This document shows, piece after piece, positions 19,201 to 28,413 of a DNA stretch of 64,000 bases. The translations under genes were made by a program, and so were the position numbers. Position 1 is the stretch's first letter, and each line of letters opens with the position of its first letter. Under the pieces are notes generated by a model, which was not told the origin of the DNA, ran no database searches, and was given only the letters and a program-made list of their open reading frames with translations. This stretch comes from Halocatena salina (GTDB lineage: Archaea; Halobacteriota; Halobacteria; Halobacteriales; Haloarculaceae), in assembly GCF_023115355.1 (NCBI RefSeq), contig NZ_CP096023.1, forward strand, positions 62,001 to 126,000, given 5' to 3'.

Positions 19201-20742
19201 GAGTTAGCGCAATACACGCCACGAGAAGTTATCGATCTCTGTATCGACTGGGAGCCAGATTCTCACCCTGATGAAGGAGAAGGTGAGGAGTTTCTGATTG
19301 AACGAACTCCCCGCGGACTTAGCGAACAAGTCAGCAAGTTAATCAAGGAACAACCTGACGCGTTCGTCAGCGAACTGCCTCGACTCAGCCAAGCGGAAAA
19401 TCCGCTCTACGTAGCTGCCTGCCTTGGAGCGCTCAGATCCGCCGTTGAAGACGGACGGACATTTGACTGGAATCCCGTACTCAAACTGTGCGAGAGAATT
19501 GTCAAAGAAGGTTCGGACGAGTGGAGCGTTGAGGCCCGGATAAGTGTGTGCTGGTTGCTGCTGACGACATCACAGGAGAATCCAGGTATAGTCATCCGGC
19601 ATGCGAATCGTATAGAATCGATGCTACTCTCCCTTACAGCTGATCCGCACCCCGTTGATGACACTCCTTCTCCGAAAGAGACGAAGCAAAGCCGCGATCA
19701 TTTTAATGAAACCCACGACGCAGTTCGTCCACTTGCTTTGCTCGGATTAGCATCTTTTTCACTGAGGAAAGCAGACCGGCGAGATTTCGATGGATCTACC
19801 GCGGAGAATCGATCAGCCTTGGAACCAGATGTCCGTGAACGGATAGCAACGCTCTTTGAAGACTCAAGTTTGTCGGTACCCGCGGCTATCGGATCATGCT
19901 TATGGACACTTTGGCGGCTGGATCCCGCACTTGTCGAATCGAACCTTGATCGGGTCTTTCCGCTAGGCGACAGTCAAGTAGAACGGCAGCGATTTGGAGC
20001 TACCTGGAACGGCTACATTGCTCAAAATGGAGTCGTTGAACCAATATTCGAGCTGCTACGAGAGAGGTATTTTCGCGGCGTAGATCTTCTGCTCAAAGAA
20101 GAAGTCGACCATACGCCCGGAATGAAGCGGAGACAGGCGGGTCACGTTATGAAAGTGTACGTCAATGAGATCGAAGATCTGAGCGACGATAGCCTCGTCA
20201 ACCATTTTTATTCTGTCGCCTCTCCCGACGACGCGACTCAAGCAATAACGACACTTCTCAACTGGTCAGGCGAGCAGCCAAGCCCCTCTGAGAGCAGTTA
20301 CTGGCCCCTTGTAAGGGATTTGTGGCAGTGGCGTCTCCGGACTGTTGCCGACCCGACCGAGTATTCGCGTGAGTTCACGTATTTTATCCAGTATCTCAAC
20401 AGTATGGAGGAGGAACCTGACTTGTTGAGTGTAGAGCAACTATTAGTGTCGTCAATTCCCGCCGTAGTAACAGAAAGTTCCGGCTGGGATGAACTCGAAT
20501 CATATCTTCTGACGGAGATCTCAGAGCATACTGGAAAGACAATCAAGGTCTATTCCGAACTCGTGATGCAGGACGATTGGCCGCCACTGCGAGATTTTGA
20601 TGAGAAGTCGAAGAAGCTTGTTGAGACTGCCTTGCAGAATGAGCAAACACATGACCTCGGTCTTGATATTGCGGAGCGTATCGCTGAGCGTCAAGATCCT
20701 ACGTTCACAGAATTCATCACAGAGCATATTGACCGGACTTGA
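16261..20742 (+). CDS. Large STAND/NACHT-like NTPase, candidate antiviral sensor
   Basis: A 1493-residue protein. Residues 1-165 are helical, starting MVVEALGVGVFANLAYDTLK, with a coiled-coil-like stretch at 125-165. The NTPase follows: Walker A GPGGVGKST at 200-208, Walker B-like GGCLIAFDQLDSV near 262, and sensor strand VSVLCACRAWDY. The C-terminal ~1000 residues have no recognised enzyme domain and read as long helical solenoid sequence. Overall layout resembles antiviral STAND proteins (Avs-like), where the C-terminal solenoid binds a phage protein and the N-terminus triggers the effector. The N-terminus is not a recognised nuclease, so any effector would be a novel domain or a partner. 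ATG 16261 follows a purine-rich stretch (ACAGAGAAAG). Confidence 0.7.
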   Translation: MVVEALGVGVFANLAYDTLKRGKAEVDEEQFLQNSIENAIEDTAKQYEVSPAALEAIFTKELDTDTVENFHQQDREDVMAELAAALAEEADKDVDVEGAAREFVELFQQNVARRPSSGIPLLVDYVQKLSDRQAELSGLRDLVHELRDELRDDLGVLENHTKRALERDELYPGIDFQIHESQVNRIVERLRDRRATTVVGPGGVGKSTVLRTVIRNWEPPEPVYFIDARELGRVTTRGGLRDEFALHNSLLHVIKRMRDEFGGCLIAFDQLDSVRGRGTDQVLRDVLLDCADLENVSVLCACRAWDYEERREYRRLRESERFASVELSPLDEANSRRVLIEMGVPERDISEELVDLGTSPLHLSLIASIGSDDSDAEVNYSTIEEDVSLWEQYRESLIHRKSDVADTKNWDIVRRAAELARESLRSRDRRVTIERGRDEDERLVSRGVLEHVHGRQHRFWHEQLEAYFYARDATDQGWFAAQVVNDRIDERVAADALCWMAKIYRTQEPELAAQFVRRALSETAGKKRHSLGYYAGVQLVEEIGSWDAEILDASITNSFLNALEERSRLATAFYNGLYNPLWISPLLEQNRLIQPTRPMAQYLERVATEVPEAVERVVHITESEDELVLCRLLSAIEQLPDEFARRNATVFASWLRRTAKANHFGDRLVEFTTTLVDDGRAVDALPVFKALLQPRTSSPTKSQSNEPTSDSLFSARKKAEPVVAIYLVEDVIERTMNGFLHQTGTGVIDVLTRNLRLALDFETEVREMAVEDITWPREIESITSVRNLNLKEHLLTTLRDSLQQWIEGNPSSEDRERIVASYLGGIGVFKRLGLYLLHENLEIYPGLTKRELMIRSNYFEPRIQYEFLPLLRDGFSILSDDDQHRILEIIDDGANREVLRKRAEEAFPERSNQEHAQNINDSIDRQRLIFWWVIRNELPSKYTQKLDELVDQYGEPNDPTTAHMISEGGAVERKGPVDEEELAQYTPREVIDLCIDWEPDSHPDEGEGEEFLIERTPRGLSEQVSKLIKEQPDAFVSELPRLSQAENPLYVAACLGALRSAVEDGRTFDWNPVLKLCERIVKEGSDEWSVEARISVCWLLLTTSQENPGIVIRHANRIESMLLSLTADPHPVDDTPSPKETKQSRDHFNETHDAVRPLALLGLASFSLRKADRRDFDGSTAENRSALEPDVRERIATLFEDSSLSVPAAIGSCLWTLWRLDPALVESNLDRVFPLGDSQVERQRFGATWNGYIAQNGVVEPIFELLRERYFRGVDLLLKEEVDHTPGMKRRQAGHVMKVYVNEIEDLSDDSLVNHFYSVASPDDATQAITTLLNWSGEQPSPSESSYWPLVRDLWQWRLRTVADPTEYSREFTYFIQYLNSMEEEPDLLSVEQLLVSSIPAVVTESSGWDELESYLLTEISEHTGKTIKVYSELVMQDDWPPLRDFDEKSKKLVETALQNEQTHDLGLDIAERIAERQDPTFTEFITEHIDRT

Positions 20743-21186
20743 AGAAGGCGACTTGTGAAATCGGGGATAGATTTCTAAATTTACTAGCGGAGAAAGTGTC
20801 CCCGTCGCGATACTGGCGTGCTGTAGTGTCAACAACTTCGTCTCGGTGCTCTGGTCGCTATATTTCCCACCCTAAGTCAGTCGTCGATCCCGAACCTACT
20901 CCTGCTTGAAGAAGTCGCCTCGATGATACTATCTGCTGAGGTCAGCCACTGACGGGTGTCTAAGCGGGGAAACAGCACTCTTCGCCTCGAAAGACTAATA
21001 TCATAATATCAATAAATAAATAGTCATGAAGATCAATATACCGGACAGCTGGGGGATTCCAAGGGGCAGCGGAAGTTGAGACTACCGCTCTCAATGTATA
21101 GCCACTGCTTGGAACTGGTAATCGGCAATTCATCAGCACACAGGTGATTTATAGCTATCCAAACGCCGAACCTCTGGGGCAACAGA
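20743..21186. other. Intergenic region, no gene assigned
   Basis: About 440 bases between the second STAND gene and the insertion sequence. An AT-rich block near 20995-21030 precedes a 17-codon frame (MKINIPDSWGIPRGSGS), too short to call. No repeat or RNA gene recognised. Confidence 0.35.
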
Positions 21187-22082
21187 CTTTCGGAGGATGA
21201 CTGATTTGATAAACGAATCCAGCGATCGATGACTCGTTTCGCAGATAATGGAACGATTTCGCTGAATGTGACGCACTACTCGATGCGAACTTGATATCTA
21301 AACGAGAGTAACTGATAGTAATAAGTGGCGTGACCGGGTACAGCGGCTATCGAGAACGTGGTGAACACGAGAACGAACACAGATCCCGTCAGTCGCCCGG
21401 CACGAGGCAGAACGCAAGAATCTCAATGAACTCGCCCGCTGGAATCGGTGGGTGCTCTCCAAGATGCACCTCCACAGTATCCCGGAACAATAGGTTCGTC
21501 ACCCGTCACACGTTATACATGACGACGCCGATCACGAAATACAGAAACCGCACCGGTAATCCATGGACGCGACCGTCGGCAGAAAGTGTTGCTTGATGGT
21601 CTTGTATTCGTTCTCGATTGCCCAGCGATGCGTGTACTGGCCGGTGAATCCCTGTACCTGTTCCAGCGGTACATCACGATTCGTCGTGAACACGGCATGA
21701 TGTCCGTCGTCCTTCATCGAGGGGACGTACATGATGCTCCCGGTGTGAACCCGATCTTCATATCCGTGAGGTACGTTCCGTACAACGCCCACGTCGGTCA
21801 CGGACTCCCGTTCTAGCTCCTCGATATCTTCGATCTCGGCTTCGTATGTTCGTTTTGGGATGAGGTAGGTCATATCATGACGGGCGATTGCATCCCGGAC
21901 GCCGTTCGCATCGAATGCGCGATCACCGAACACCTTGTGGATGTCTACGTGTTGCTCGGCTTGTTTCAGTAACTGTTCGACGATACGTTCCTGTGACGTG
22001 TCTCCAGCATCTCCTGACTCCCACGCGGAGTCCCGACGCACCGGTTCAATGCCGAGAACGATTGGTGTGTCCTCTCCAACGA
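21187..22082 (-). mobile_element. Truncated copy of ISH-type insertion sequence
   Basis: This segment repeats, at a high but imperfect identity, the sequence from about 22092 to 22992: the non-coding right end (ACTTTCGGAGGATGACTGAT) and the 3' part of the transposase gene. It is cut at about 22082, where the right end of the second copy begins. The mismatches scattered through it show it is the older copy and not a fresh tandem duplication. Confidence 0.75.
21388..22082 (-). pseudogene. Truncated transposase, C-terminal part
   Basis: It encodes the end of the same DDE transposase as 22298-24037, from PIVGEDTPIVLGIEPVRRDS. A one-base deletion in a C run near 21551 (CACCGG instead of CACCCGG) shifts the frame after ASMDYR, and in the restored frame a TGG to TGA change gives a stop in MYNVWRVTN. 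It also lacks the N-terminal half, so it cannot make an active enzyme. Confidence 0.8.
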
Positions 22083-24100
22083 TGGGGGGATCAGACTTTC
22101 GGAGGATGACTGATTTGACAAACGAATCTAGCGATCGGGGACTCGTCTCGCGGATAATGGAACGATTTCGCTGAATGTGACGCACCACTCGATGCGAACT
22201 TGATATCTGAATGAGGATAACTGACAGGAACAAGGAGCGCGACTGGGTACAGCGGCTATCGAGAACGTGGTGAACACGAGAACGAACACAGATCCTGTCA
22301 GTCGCCCGGCACGAGGCAGAACGCAAGAAGCTCAATGAACTCGCCCGCTGGAATCGGTGGGTGCTCTCCAAGATGCACCTCCACAGTATCCCGGAACAAT
22401 AGGTTCGTCACCCGCCACACGTTATACATGACGACGCCGATCACGAAATACAGAAACCGCACCCGGTAATCCATGGACGCGACCGTCGGCAGAAAGTGTT
22501 GCTTGATGGTCTTGTATTCGTTCTCGATTGCCCAGCGATGCGTGTACTGGCCGGTGAATCCCTGTACCTGTTCCAGCGGTACATCACGATTCGTCGTGAA
22601 CACGGCATGATGTCCGTCGTCCTTCGTCGAGGGGACGTACATGATGCTCCCGGTGTGAACCCGATCTTCATATCCGTGAGGTACGTTCCGCACAATGCCT
22701 ACGCCGGTCACGGACTCCCGTTCTAGCTCCTCGATATCCTCGATCTCGGCTTCGTATGTTCGTTTTGGGATGAGGTAGGTCATATCATGACGATCGATTG
22801 CATCCCGGACGCCGTTCGCATCGAATGCGCGGTCACAGAACACCTTGTGGATGTCTACGTGTTGCTCGGCTTGTTTCAGTAACTGTTCGACGATACGTTC
22901 CTGTGACGTGTCTCCAGCATCTCCTGACTCCCACGCGGAGTCCCGACGCACCGGTTCAATGCCGAGAACGATTGGTGTGTCCTCTCCAACGATGGTGATC
23001 GTCGCCATCGCGTATCCGCGTTCGTGTTTTCCTTTCAGCCCATGTACCATCTCTGGGTAGTCAACTCGCGGGTACCGCTTTTCACCGTTCACGATTACGG
23101 ACTCGTCGTCCCATGCCACGTTGTCATCGTCTCTGTAGGGAGAAGCGTACACCGGCCACGGCGTGATATCAATGGCGGCAATGGCTGGCTCATGGAGCCC
23201 GCCGTTCTCCCTAACCTCGTCGAGGATCGTTTCGACACCTCGGTGAAAGGGAGTGAGTACCTCATCACGGATACGCTGCCAGTCTGTCGGTCGCCGCCCG
23301 TTCGCGTACTCGGTGAGCCTGGTCTGTTTCGGTGGGGTCGCGGTCTGTTTCATCGTGCGGAGATGGGTGTCTGGATGGGGCGTTTCCGCTCGGTCGCTGA
23401 GTCGTGCAAATCGCTGCGTTGCCCCGACAGATCGTGTCGTCGTTCCTCTGTCCGCCATGTTTAGGTAGGCTTGTCGCTCAAAAAAGACGAGATCCTCGAA
23501 CGTGACGTTGCTCGCCCGCTTCGTGTCGAACTCGTTCAGCCCATGCTCGCGTGCTGTCTCGACGGCGTCCATAACGTGATCGTCGGTGATCTCGGTGGCG
23601 TCCACCGTTTCAGGATCGAGGCGCGGCTCGCCGTCGGCGATGATGTCGTGGTCGCTGGCGACATCTCGAATCGCGTTGGCGGTCGCTTTGATTGTCCGGC
23701 GATCAGCGAGTGACAATCTATTGCGCCAGATGTAACTGATGGCTTGCTGGGTGGGTGGTCGGGGTAACTCGAAGCGGAGCCAGACGTACGCAGCCCCCTT
23801 CATTCGACGGTACAATTCTGTCTGGGTGACTCCGCGCGCATACTGGTAGAGGAACATCACAACGACCGAGTCGAACTCAAACGTCGCTTTGTTGGAATGA
23901 GGATACTGGTCGGAGAACATCTCTCGCGAAATTTCCAATCGAGCGATCACTCGTGTAATGTGATCGTGGAGATCGCACAGATTATCAGCTTGTTCAACGA
24001 GAGCATCTACCGCTGTCGTGTGGTTTATTGCCGACATAGTTGAATAATGATATTTTATTAATGGGTTTGGCAATAAGAACTCATATCCAGGGCGCCGATT
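22083..24100 (-). mobile_element. Intact-looking ISH-type insertion sequence
   Basis: The element comprises about 200 bases of non-coding right end, the 579-aa transposase gene, and a short left end after the start codon. The right boundary is set at about 22085 by comparison with the truncated copy; the left boundary near 24060-24100 is a guess because I could not confirm terminal inverted repeats or a target duplication. It lies directly against the truncated copy. Confidence 0.6.
22298..24037 (-). CDS. ISH-type DDE transposase (IS4-like superfamily)
   Basis: A 579-residue transposase from MSAINHTTAVDALVEQADNL; an ATG 12 codons upstream is less likely. The N-terminal third is helical and DNA-binding in character. 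The RNase H-like catalytic core has the first Asp in AIAAIDITPWPVYAS, the second Asp in KVFCDRAFDANGV, and the Glu in HRWAIENEYKTIKQH, the Y-x-x-R/W-x-IE-x-x-x-K context of IS4-related enzymes. No frameshift or stop is seen, so it is probably active and could have mobilised neighbouring DNA. Exact IS family name not assigned. Confidence 0.85.
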   Translation of the reverse strand: MSAINHTTAVDALVEQADNLCDLHDHITRVIARLEISREMFSDQYPHSNKATFEFDSVVVMFLYQYARGVTQTELYRRMKGAAYVWLRFELPRPPTQQAISYIWRNRLSLADRRTIKATANAIRDVASDHDIIADGEPRLDPETVDATEITDDHVMDAVETAREHGLNEFDTKRASNVTFEDLVFFERQAYLNMADRGTTTRSVGATQRFARLSDRAETPHPDTHLRTMKQTATPPKQTRLTEYANGRRPTDWQRIRDEVLTPFHRGVETILDEVRENGGLHEPAIAAIDITPWPVYASPYRDDDNVAWDDESVIVNGEKRYPRVDYPEMVHGLKGKHERGYAMATITIVGEDTPIVLGIEPVRRDSAWESGDAGDTSQERIVEQLLKQAEQHVDIHKVFCDRAFDANGVRDAIDRHDMTYLIPKRTYEAEIEDIEELERESVTGVGIVRNVPHGYEDRVHTGSIMYVPSTKDDGHHAVFTTNRDVPLEQVQGFTGQYTHRWAIENEYKTIKQHFLPTVASMDYRVRFLYFVIGVVMYNVWRVTNLLFRDTVEVHLGEHPPIPAGEFIELLAFCLVPGD

Positions 24101-24126
24101 TCTGTTATCATGTGCGACGTGTGAAG

Positions 24127-24507
24127 TCAGTCATCTCGTAGTAGTGCGGTCATTTCAGTACCAAGGATGAACGCACCGCCAAGGATGATCAATGCAACAG
24201 AGACGCGAAGTCCAGCAGTCGCGATCGCGTAGAGGCCCGGAAACACCAGGAATACGCCGAATGCAATCCGATAGTAAGGATATCTCCACACGGCATTGAT
24301 CGGCTCGATTATGAGAAGGCCAGTCGCACCGAGCACAACTAGGATCGTCGGAATATGCCGAGGATGACGTATAAGGATAAATGCAATGAGTATTCCAATC
24401 CAGAACCCGCTCCAAGCGAGACTGAGGACGCTTATCTCGTATCCGCCGATTGTCTTCACTAGAGACCCGTTCTTAGTGGTTACTTTCGTGTCATTCGTAT
24501 TATTCAT
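24127..24507 (-). CDS. Small membrane protein, four predicted TM helices
   Basis: A 126-residue protein with a polar N-terminus (~25 residues) and four hydrophobic segments: LAWSGFWIGILIAFILI, IPTILVVLGATGLLII, IAFGVFLVFPGLYAIA and VSVALIILGGAFILGT. No charged or catalytic residues suggest a transporter mechanism. It ends a probable two-gene minus-strand unit eight bases after the DMT exporter gene, so the two are likely co-transcribed. Function unknown. Confidence 0.6.
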   Translation of the reverse strand: MNNTNDTKVTTKNGSLVKTIGGYEISVLSLAWSGFWIGILIAFILIRHPRHIPTILVVLGATGLLIIEPINAVWRYPYYRIAFGVFLVFPGLYAIATAGLRVSVALIILGGAFILGTEMTALLRDD

Positions 24508-24515
24508 GTATTATT

Positions 24516-25448
24516 TTAGTCTCCATCGACTGATTTGGGGGCGAATTGCTGTCGGAATTCCTGATGAATCTCCTCTTTTTTGAGGAGTAAGAATCCGCCC
24601 ACGATCGCCAGATATCCTCCGACGGTAAAGAGACTAATCCGCTCGTCGAGGAGCAACCAGCCGAAAAACGCCCCAAACGCAGCTGATACGTACGTTATGA
24701 AGCTCATCTCGAATGCGCCGACTCGGTCGAGAAGATCAAAATAAATGAAATAGGCGACCGCACTCGCCACCACTCCCAAATACCCAATTAGCACGACCGA
24801 CGAGAGCGTCCACTCGACGGCAATGAAGCTCGTCGGGGACCGAACCATTGCAGTACCATGCAGCAGAATCGCGCCGACGATCATTGCCCACGCTTCCATC
24901 GTCTCGACCGGTTGTTCGGCGGTGAATCTCTCCGTGAGGACGCTTCCGAAGGCGAAGCTTGCCGCGGCAACCAGGAGCAGGAACTGCCCGAGAAGGTCGC
25001 TGGTAAGGAGGTTCGACGGATCCGGGCGTGAGATGAGCAAAATCCCCGCGAACCCGAGTACAATGCCACCGCTATCGACCAGCGTGATGCGTCCGCTCGG
25101 GAGGAGTGTACGTGAGAATACCGCTGTGAGAATTGGCATTGTAGCGACGACGATCCCAGCTATCGCACTTGGAACCGTTGTCTCTCCTATGAATAATAGT
25201 GCATTGTAAATAGCGATGATGAAGACCGCTCCGATACCGACAGTAAGCCAGTCAGCACGGGTTCGCGGTCGCCAGTAGTCCTTACGGTGCACCACGTACG
25301 CGAGCATGACGAGTGCCCCGATCTCGTACCGAAACGCGGCGAACAGAACCGGTGGCAGTTCATTAAGTCCGATCCTGATAGCTGGATATGTTCCGCCCCA
25401 AATAACTCCTAACAAAACGAAGAGAGTCAGGTTTCGGTATCGTACCAT
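24516..25448 (-). CDS. EamA/DMT-family transporter
   Basis: A 310-residue inner-membrane permease with ten hydrophobic segments arranged as two EamA repeats. The first begins LTLFVLLGVIWGGTYPAIRI with the GGTYPA motif of the family; the second begins at FLLLVAAASFAFGSVLTERF. A polar Lys-rich segment (LLLKKEEIHQEFRQQF) ends the protein in the cytoplasm. Members export amino acids, metabolites or drugs; the substrate cannot be read from sequence. Its start at 25448 lies 165 bases from the divergent Bat-type regulator, which may control it. Confidence 0.85.
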   Translation of the reverse strand: MVRYRNLTLFVLLGVIWGGTYPAIRIGLNELPPVLFAAFRYEIGALVMLAYVVHRKDYWRPRTRADWLTVGIGAVFIIAIYNALLFIGETTVPSAIAGIVVATMPILTAVFSRTLLPSGRITLVDSGGIVLGFAGILLISRPDPSNLLTSDLLGQFLLLVAAASFAFGSVLTERFTAEQPVETMEAWAMIVGAILLHGTAMVRSPTSFIAVEWTLSSVVLIGYLGVVASAVAYFIYFDLLDRVGAFEMSFITYVSAAFGAFFGWLLLDERISLFTVGGYLAIVGGFLLLKKEEIHQEFRQQFAPKSVDGD

Positions 25449-25613
25449 ACGCTATCGGGGGATCGGGAGGGGGGTAGAAACATGACCTGCTATAGCAGGA
25501 ATCACCTCCTTCGATGAACATCAATAGGAAGGCACAATGTGAGGGGCCAGCGGAGTCATGCTAAAATATAGCAACGCAGTTCCACTTTTACCTGTTCGCT
25601 ACTGAGGGAACGT

Positions 25614-26324
25614 ATGGACGCAATCAGTTCGGACGATGCCCTTCGTCTCACGTTCGACGTGTGGCATCCAGGCTGCTGGGTGCTGGAGGTGACCGAACAA
25701 ATCGATGTCGGATTCCTCGGCTATGGCGTCTACACGCGCGATGATGGCCAGGCGACAACGCACTTTACCACGTATGCTGATACGCAGGCGACGATCGAGG
25801 AAGCACTCGATCTGGTTCGAGCACACTCGTCGGTACATTCGGTTTCAGAGATGACGCAACAGTATCGACAGCAAGATTTCCCTGCCCCAGGGAACGCAAG
25901 GCGCGAGTTGCTCGTAGAACACGATGGGACGACCCAAATCAGCGAGGCGTTCACCTCTCGAGGATTCGTTTACGCTGAACCCGGCGACATACACGGTGAG
26001 AGTGAACGGTGGACGGTGTTCTCAACCGACGATCGATCGATGATTCGAGCACAGCTTGACGACATTCGAGACCAAGAAGGGGCAGAGATAGCTATCCAGT
26101 CGATTTCTCGTGCGGACCGGACGGTACCGGGCGATTCTCTCCCGATCGATCAGCTGACCCACCGACAGCGGGAGGTCTTCCAGTTGGCGCGCAAGCGAGG
26201 ATATTACCGCCAGCCGAAGGAGACATCCGCGGGCGAGCTCGCCACCGAACTGGAAATCACGACCTCGACGTTTCACGAACATTTACACAACGCTGAGGAG
26301 AAGCTCCTTGACCTCTCATACTGA
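25614..26324 (+). CDS. Bacterio-opsin activator-type HTH regulator
   Basis: A 236-residue haloarchaeal transcription factor. The N-terminal ~150 residues form a ligand- or stress-sensing domain (LRLTFDVWHPGCWVLEVTEQ). The C-terminal HTH_10 domain has the hallmark LTHRQREVFQLARKRGYYRQ followed by SAGELATELEITTSTFHEHL, the helix-turn-helix of Bat-like proteins. It diverges from the DMT exporter and membrane protein genes and is the obvious candidate regulator for them. A MITE-like element begins at the very stop codon (CTGA at 26321), so the present C-terminus may have been set by that insertion. Confidence 0.8.
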   Translation: MDAISSDDALRLTFDVWHPGCWVLEVTEQIDVGFLGYGVYTRDDGQATTHFTTYADTQATIEEALDLVRAHSSVHSVSEMTQQYRQQDFPAPGNARRELLVEHDGTTQISEAFTSRGFVYAEPGDIHGESERWTVFSTDDRSMIRAQLDDIRDQEGAEIAIQSISRADRTVPGDSLPIDQLTHRQREVFQLARKRGYYRQPKETSAGELATELEITTSTFHEHLHNAEEKLLDLSY

Positions 26325-26427
26325 AGTCAGGCAGGTTGATCTCTCATACGACTAGTCTCGAAATCTATATCGAGTGTCTAAATTTCGTAGGTGGATATGC
26401 ATGACGAACCCACCTACCCGACTTCTG
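26321..26427. mobile_element. 107-bp MITE-like element, copy A
   Basis: Imperfect terminal inverted repeats of about 28 bases: left CTGAAGTCAGGCAGGTTGAT, right end reading inwards CAGAAGTCGGGTAGGTGGGT. Similar elements of nearly the same length occur at 36449-36556 and 49302-49408. The centre is AT-rich and contains no gene. It overlaps the stop codon of the upstream regulator gene. Confidence 0.65.
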
Positions 26428-26456
26428 TTGATAAGGAAGAGAGGAACCAGATTGTG

Positions 26457-27737
26457 TTATTGCTCCTCTCGATACGACGGTGCGGATGCCTCCCCTGGGT
26501 GTCCCCCCTTGTAGACAGTGTTCGTTTCGCGAAGTGCACTGATGTCCGACAGAGGATCGATGTCGATTGCTACGAAATCAGCGTGATTACCGGGTTTGAT
26601 CCCCCCTACACGGGCATCAGGAATCGTACGGGCTGCGACGCTTGTTGCGGCCTTGACAACGTCCATTTCGGTCATACCGATTTCCTCAACGAATAATTCA
26701 GCCTCAAGCAAATTTTCCTTCCCGTAAGGCGTGAATTCGTTACCGAGGAAGTCCGTCGCAAGGGCGATTGGCACGCCGGCCTCATACGCCGATTGAGTGG
26801 ACTCAATGTGCGCTTCCCAGGCTTCGCGAGCCTTTCGGAGCCCGTACTCCGGCATGCCATGGTCTGATCCCTCAGTAACAATCTGGTGCATCACCGAGAG
26901 TGTCGGCACGAACGTAGCGTCGGTCTCCAACATCATCTCAATTGCCTTGTCATCCAAATAGAACCCGTGTTCGATTGTGTCGACCCCGTTGCGCAGGGCG
27001 GATTTAACTCCTTCACTCCCTTGGGCATGGGAGGCGACATCAATACCGACACGATGAGCCTCTTCGGTGATTGCTGCGATCTCATCGTCCGTATACTGCT
27101 GTTGTTGAGGATGATCCTTTTCCGATATTACTCCACCGGTCGTCGCGATCTTCAAGAGGTCGACGCCTTCTCTGATGTTTCGACGTGCCGCCTTCCGACA
27201 TTCGGCGGGACCATCCGCAAGAATTCGATCGCTGAACCAGTTCGAACGGGTATGCGGACTCTGGTCGATATCAAGCCATTCGATAGGAAGGAAATGGGCG
27301 TCTATGTGACCACCGGTCTGGTTGATAGGCGGCCCGCTTGAGAAGACGCGTGGACCGGGGATATCACCTGTATTGATTGCTGCTTTGAGTCCAAGAGCCG
27401 TTCCACTGCCAACATCACGGACAGTGGTGAAGCCTGCGTCGAGGAGTTTTCGGCAGTCGGCAGTTGCACGAGCAGCGCTTTCAACCCTTCCAGTTGTCAG
27501 TGCCTGAAACGGATTCATCGACTGCTTGCCGGTGAGATGCACATGCGCGTCGATCAAGCCGGGGATAACGATTTCATTGGAGTGGTCGATTTGCTCTGCG
27601 TTATCCGGTACGGAGACCGACTCTTGAGGGCCAATCTCTTCAATGATTCCGTCCTTGACGAGAACAACTGCGTCTCGTATCGGTTCATTAGCTATCCCAT
27701 CGATGAGCGTACCGCAGTCGAAAGATTTCATACTCAT
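26457..27737 (-). CDS. Metal-dependent amidohydrolase (imidazolonepropionase/prolidase-like)
   Basis: A 426-residue cytoplasmic hydrolase of the amidohydrolase superfamily. Metal ligands are visible: HVH in GLIDAHVHLTGK, the bridging Lys in VDLLKIATTGG, His in GIDVASHAQGSEG, His in VDTIEHGFYLD and the final Asp in IALATDFLGNEF. The N-terminal MKSFDCGTLIDGIANEPIRD is the usual small beta domain. The set resembles the Xaa-Pro-dipeptidase-like or imidazolonepropionase-like group that hydrolyses cyclic amides or N-acyl amino acids; the substrate is not known. It is a single gene converging on the Bat-type regulator. MSMK gives two nearby starts (27737 or 27731). Confidence 0.85.
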   Translation of the reverse strand: MSMKSFDCGTLIDGIANEPIRDAVVLVKDGIIEEIGPQESVSVPDNAEQIDHSNEIVIPGLIDAHVHLTGKQSMNPFQALTTGRVESAARATADCRKLLDAGFTTVRDVGSGTALGLKAAINTGDIPGPRVFSSGPPINQTGGHIDAHFLPIEWLDIDQSPHTRSNWFSDRILADGPAECRKAARRNIREGVDLLKIATTGGVISEKDHPQQQQYTDDEIAAITEEAHRVGIDVASHAQGSEGVKSALRNGVDTIEHGFYLDDKAIEMMLETDATFVPTLSVMHQIVTEGSDHGMPEYGLRKAREAWEAHIESTQSAYEAGVPIALATDFLGNEFTPYGKENLLEAELFVEEIGMTEMDVVKAATSVAARTIPDARVGGIKPGNHADFVAIDIDPLSDISALRETNTVYKGGHPGEASAPSYREEQ

Positions 27738-28413
27738 CCTTACCTTTACTATCGACCACCATGTTAAGTACGCTCATCTACCTGCACCGGATTACTCCGT
27801 AGACTCTGAGGGCAGGCAGATGAACTCCTCATGCACGACAAACGATGAAACCAACCATACTGGATTAAATTTCGCAGAGCTCTGAACATGACAAATCAAT
27901 CCAGCCGACACTAGAATCAGTGAAATGATGGTTTGTAGAAATCCATACTCCGAACCTCTAGTGCTTGCAACTGGCCCTTTCTATACAGTGGTATGCAGTT
28001 TATTCCTGTAGAGCATATTCCGACCGATACAGCGGTTTGTTGTGTTGTCGAAGCAGGACAACCGACTATACCAACTCTTAAGTATCTAGACTGTTTTGTG
28101 CTACGTACCGAAAATGACCCGCATCTCTGCCATCCCACAGGCAGCGAGCGCCCTTCTTCGACGAGTTCCGAAGACATCTCACCCACTTTCAGTGTTTCTG
28201 TAGGCCAATGACATTCCAGTGCATCACGAACGATCTTGAGCAGTTCTATTGGACGGAAATTGCCCCAGCGATGGAGGGCCAATAGCCGCGACCCGAGTTT
28301 CAGCAAGCTACCCTGCCGGGATCCGGCTAGAAGGATTCGAGATGCATCACATATGGAGTACCTATTGCGAATGGAAAAAGCAGTACTGGGGCCCCATAGA
28401 GATCTGATTGATA
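27738..28413. other. Intergenic region with a possible gene relic
   Basis: No intact gene. A minus-strand frame at about 27917-28306 contains a protein-like stretch (ALECHWPTETLKVGEMSSEL, then VEEGRSLPVGWQRCG) but loses character afterwards. A ~50-base block at 28098-28150 resembles one at 29637-29690 (both contain CATCCCACAG followed by CAGC), suggesting two relics of the same gene. Confidence 0.35.
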
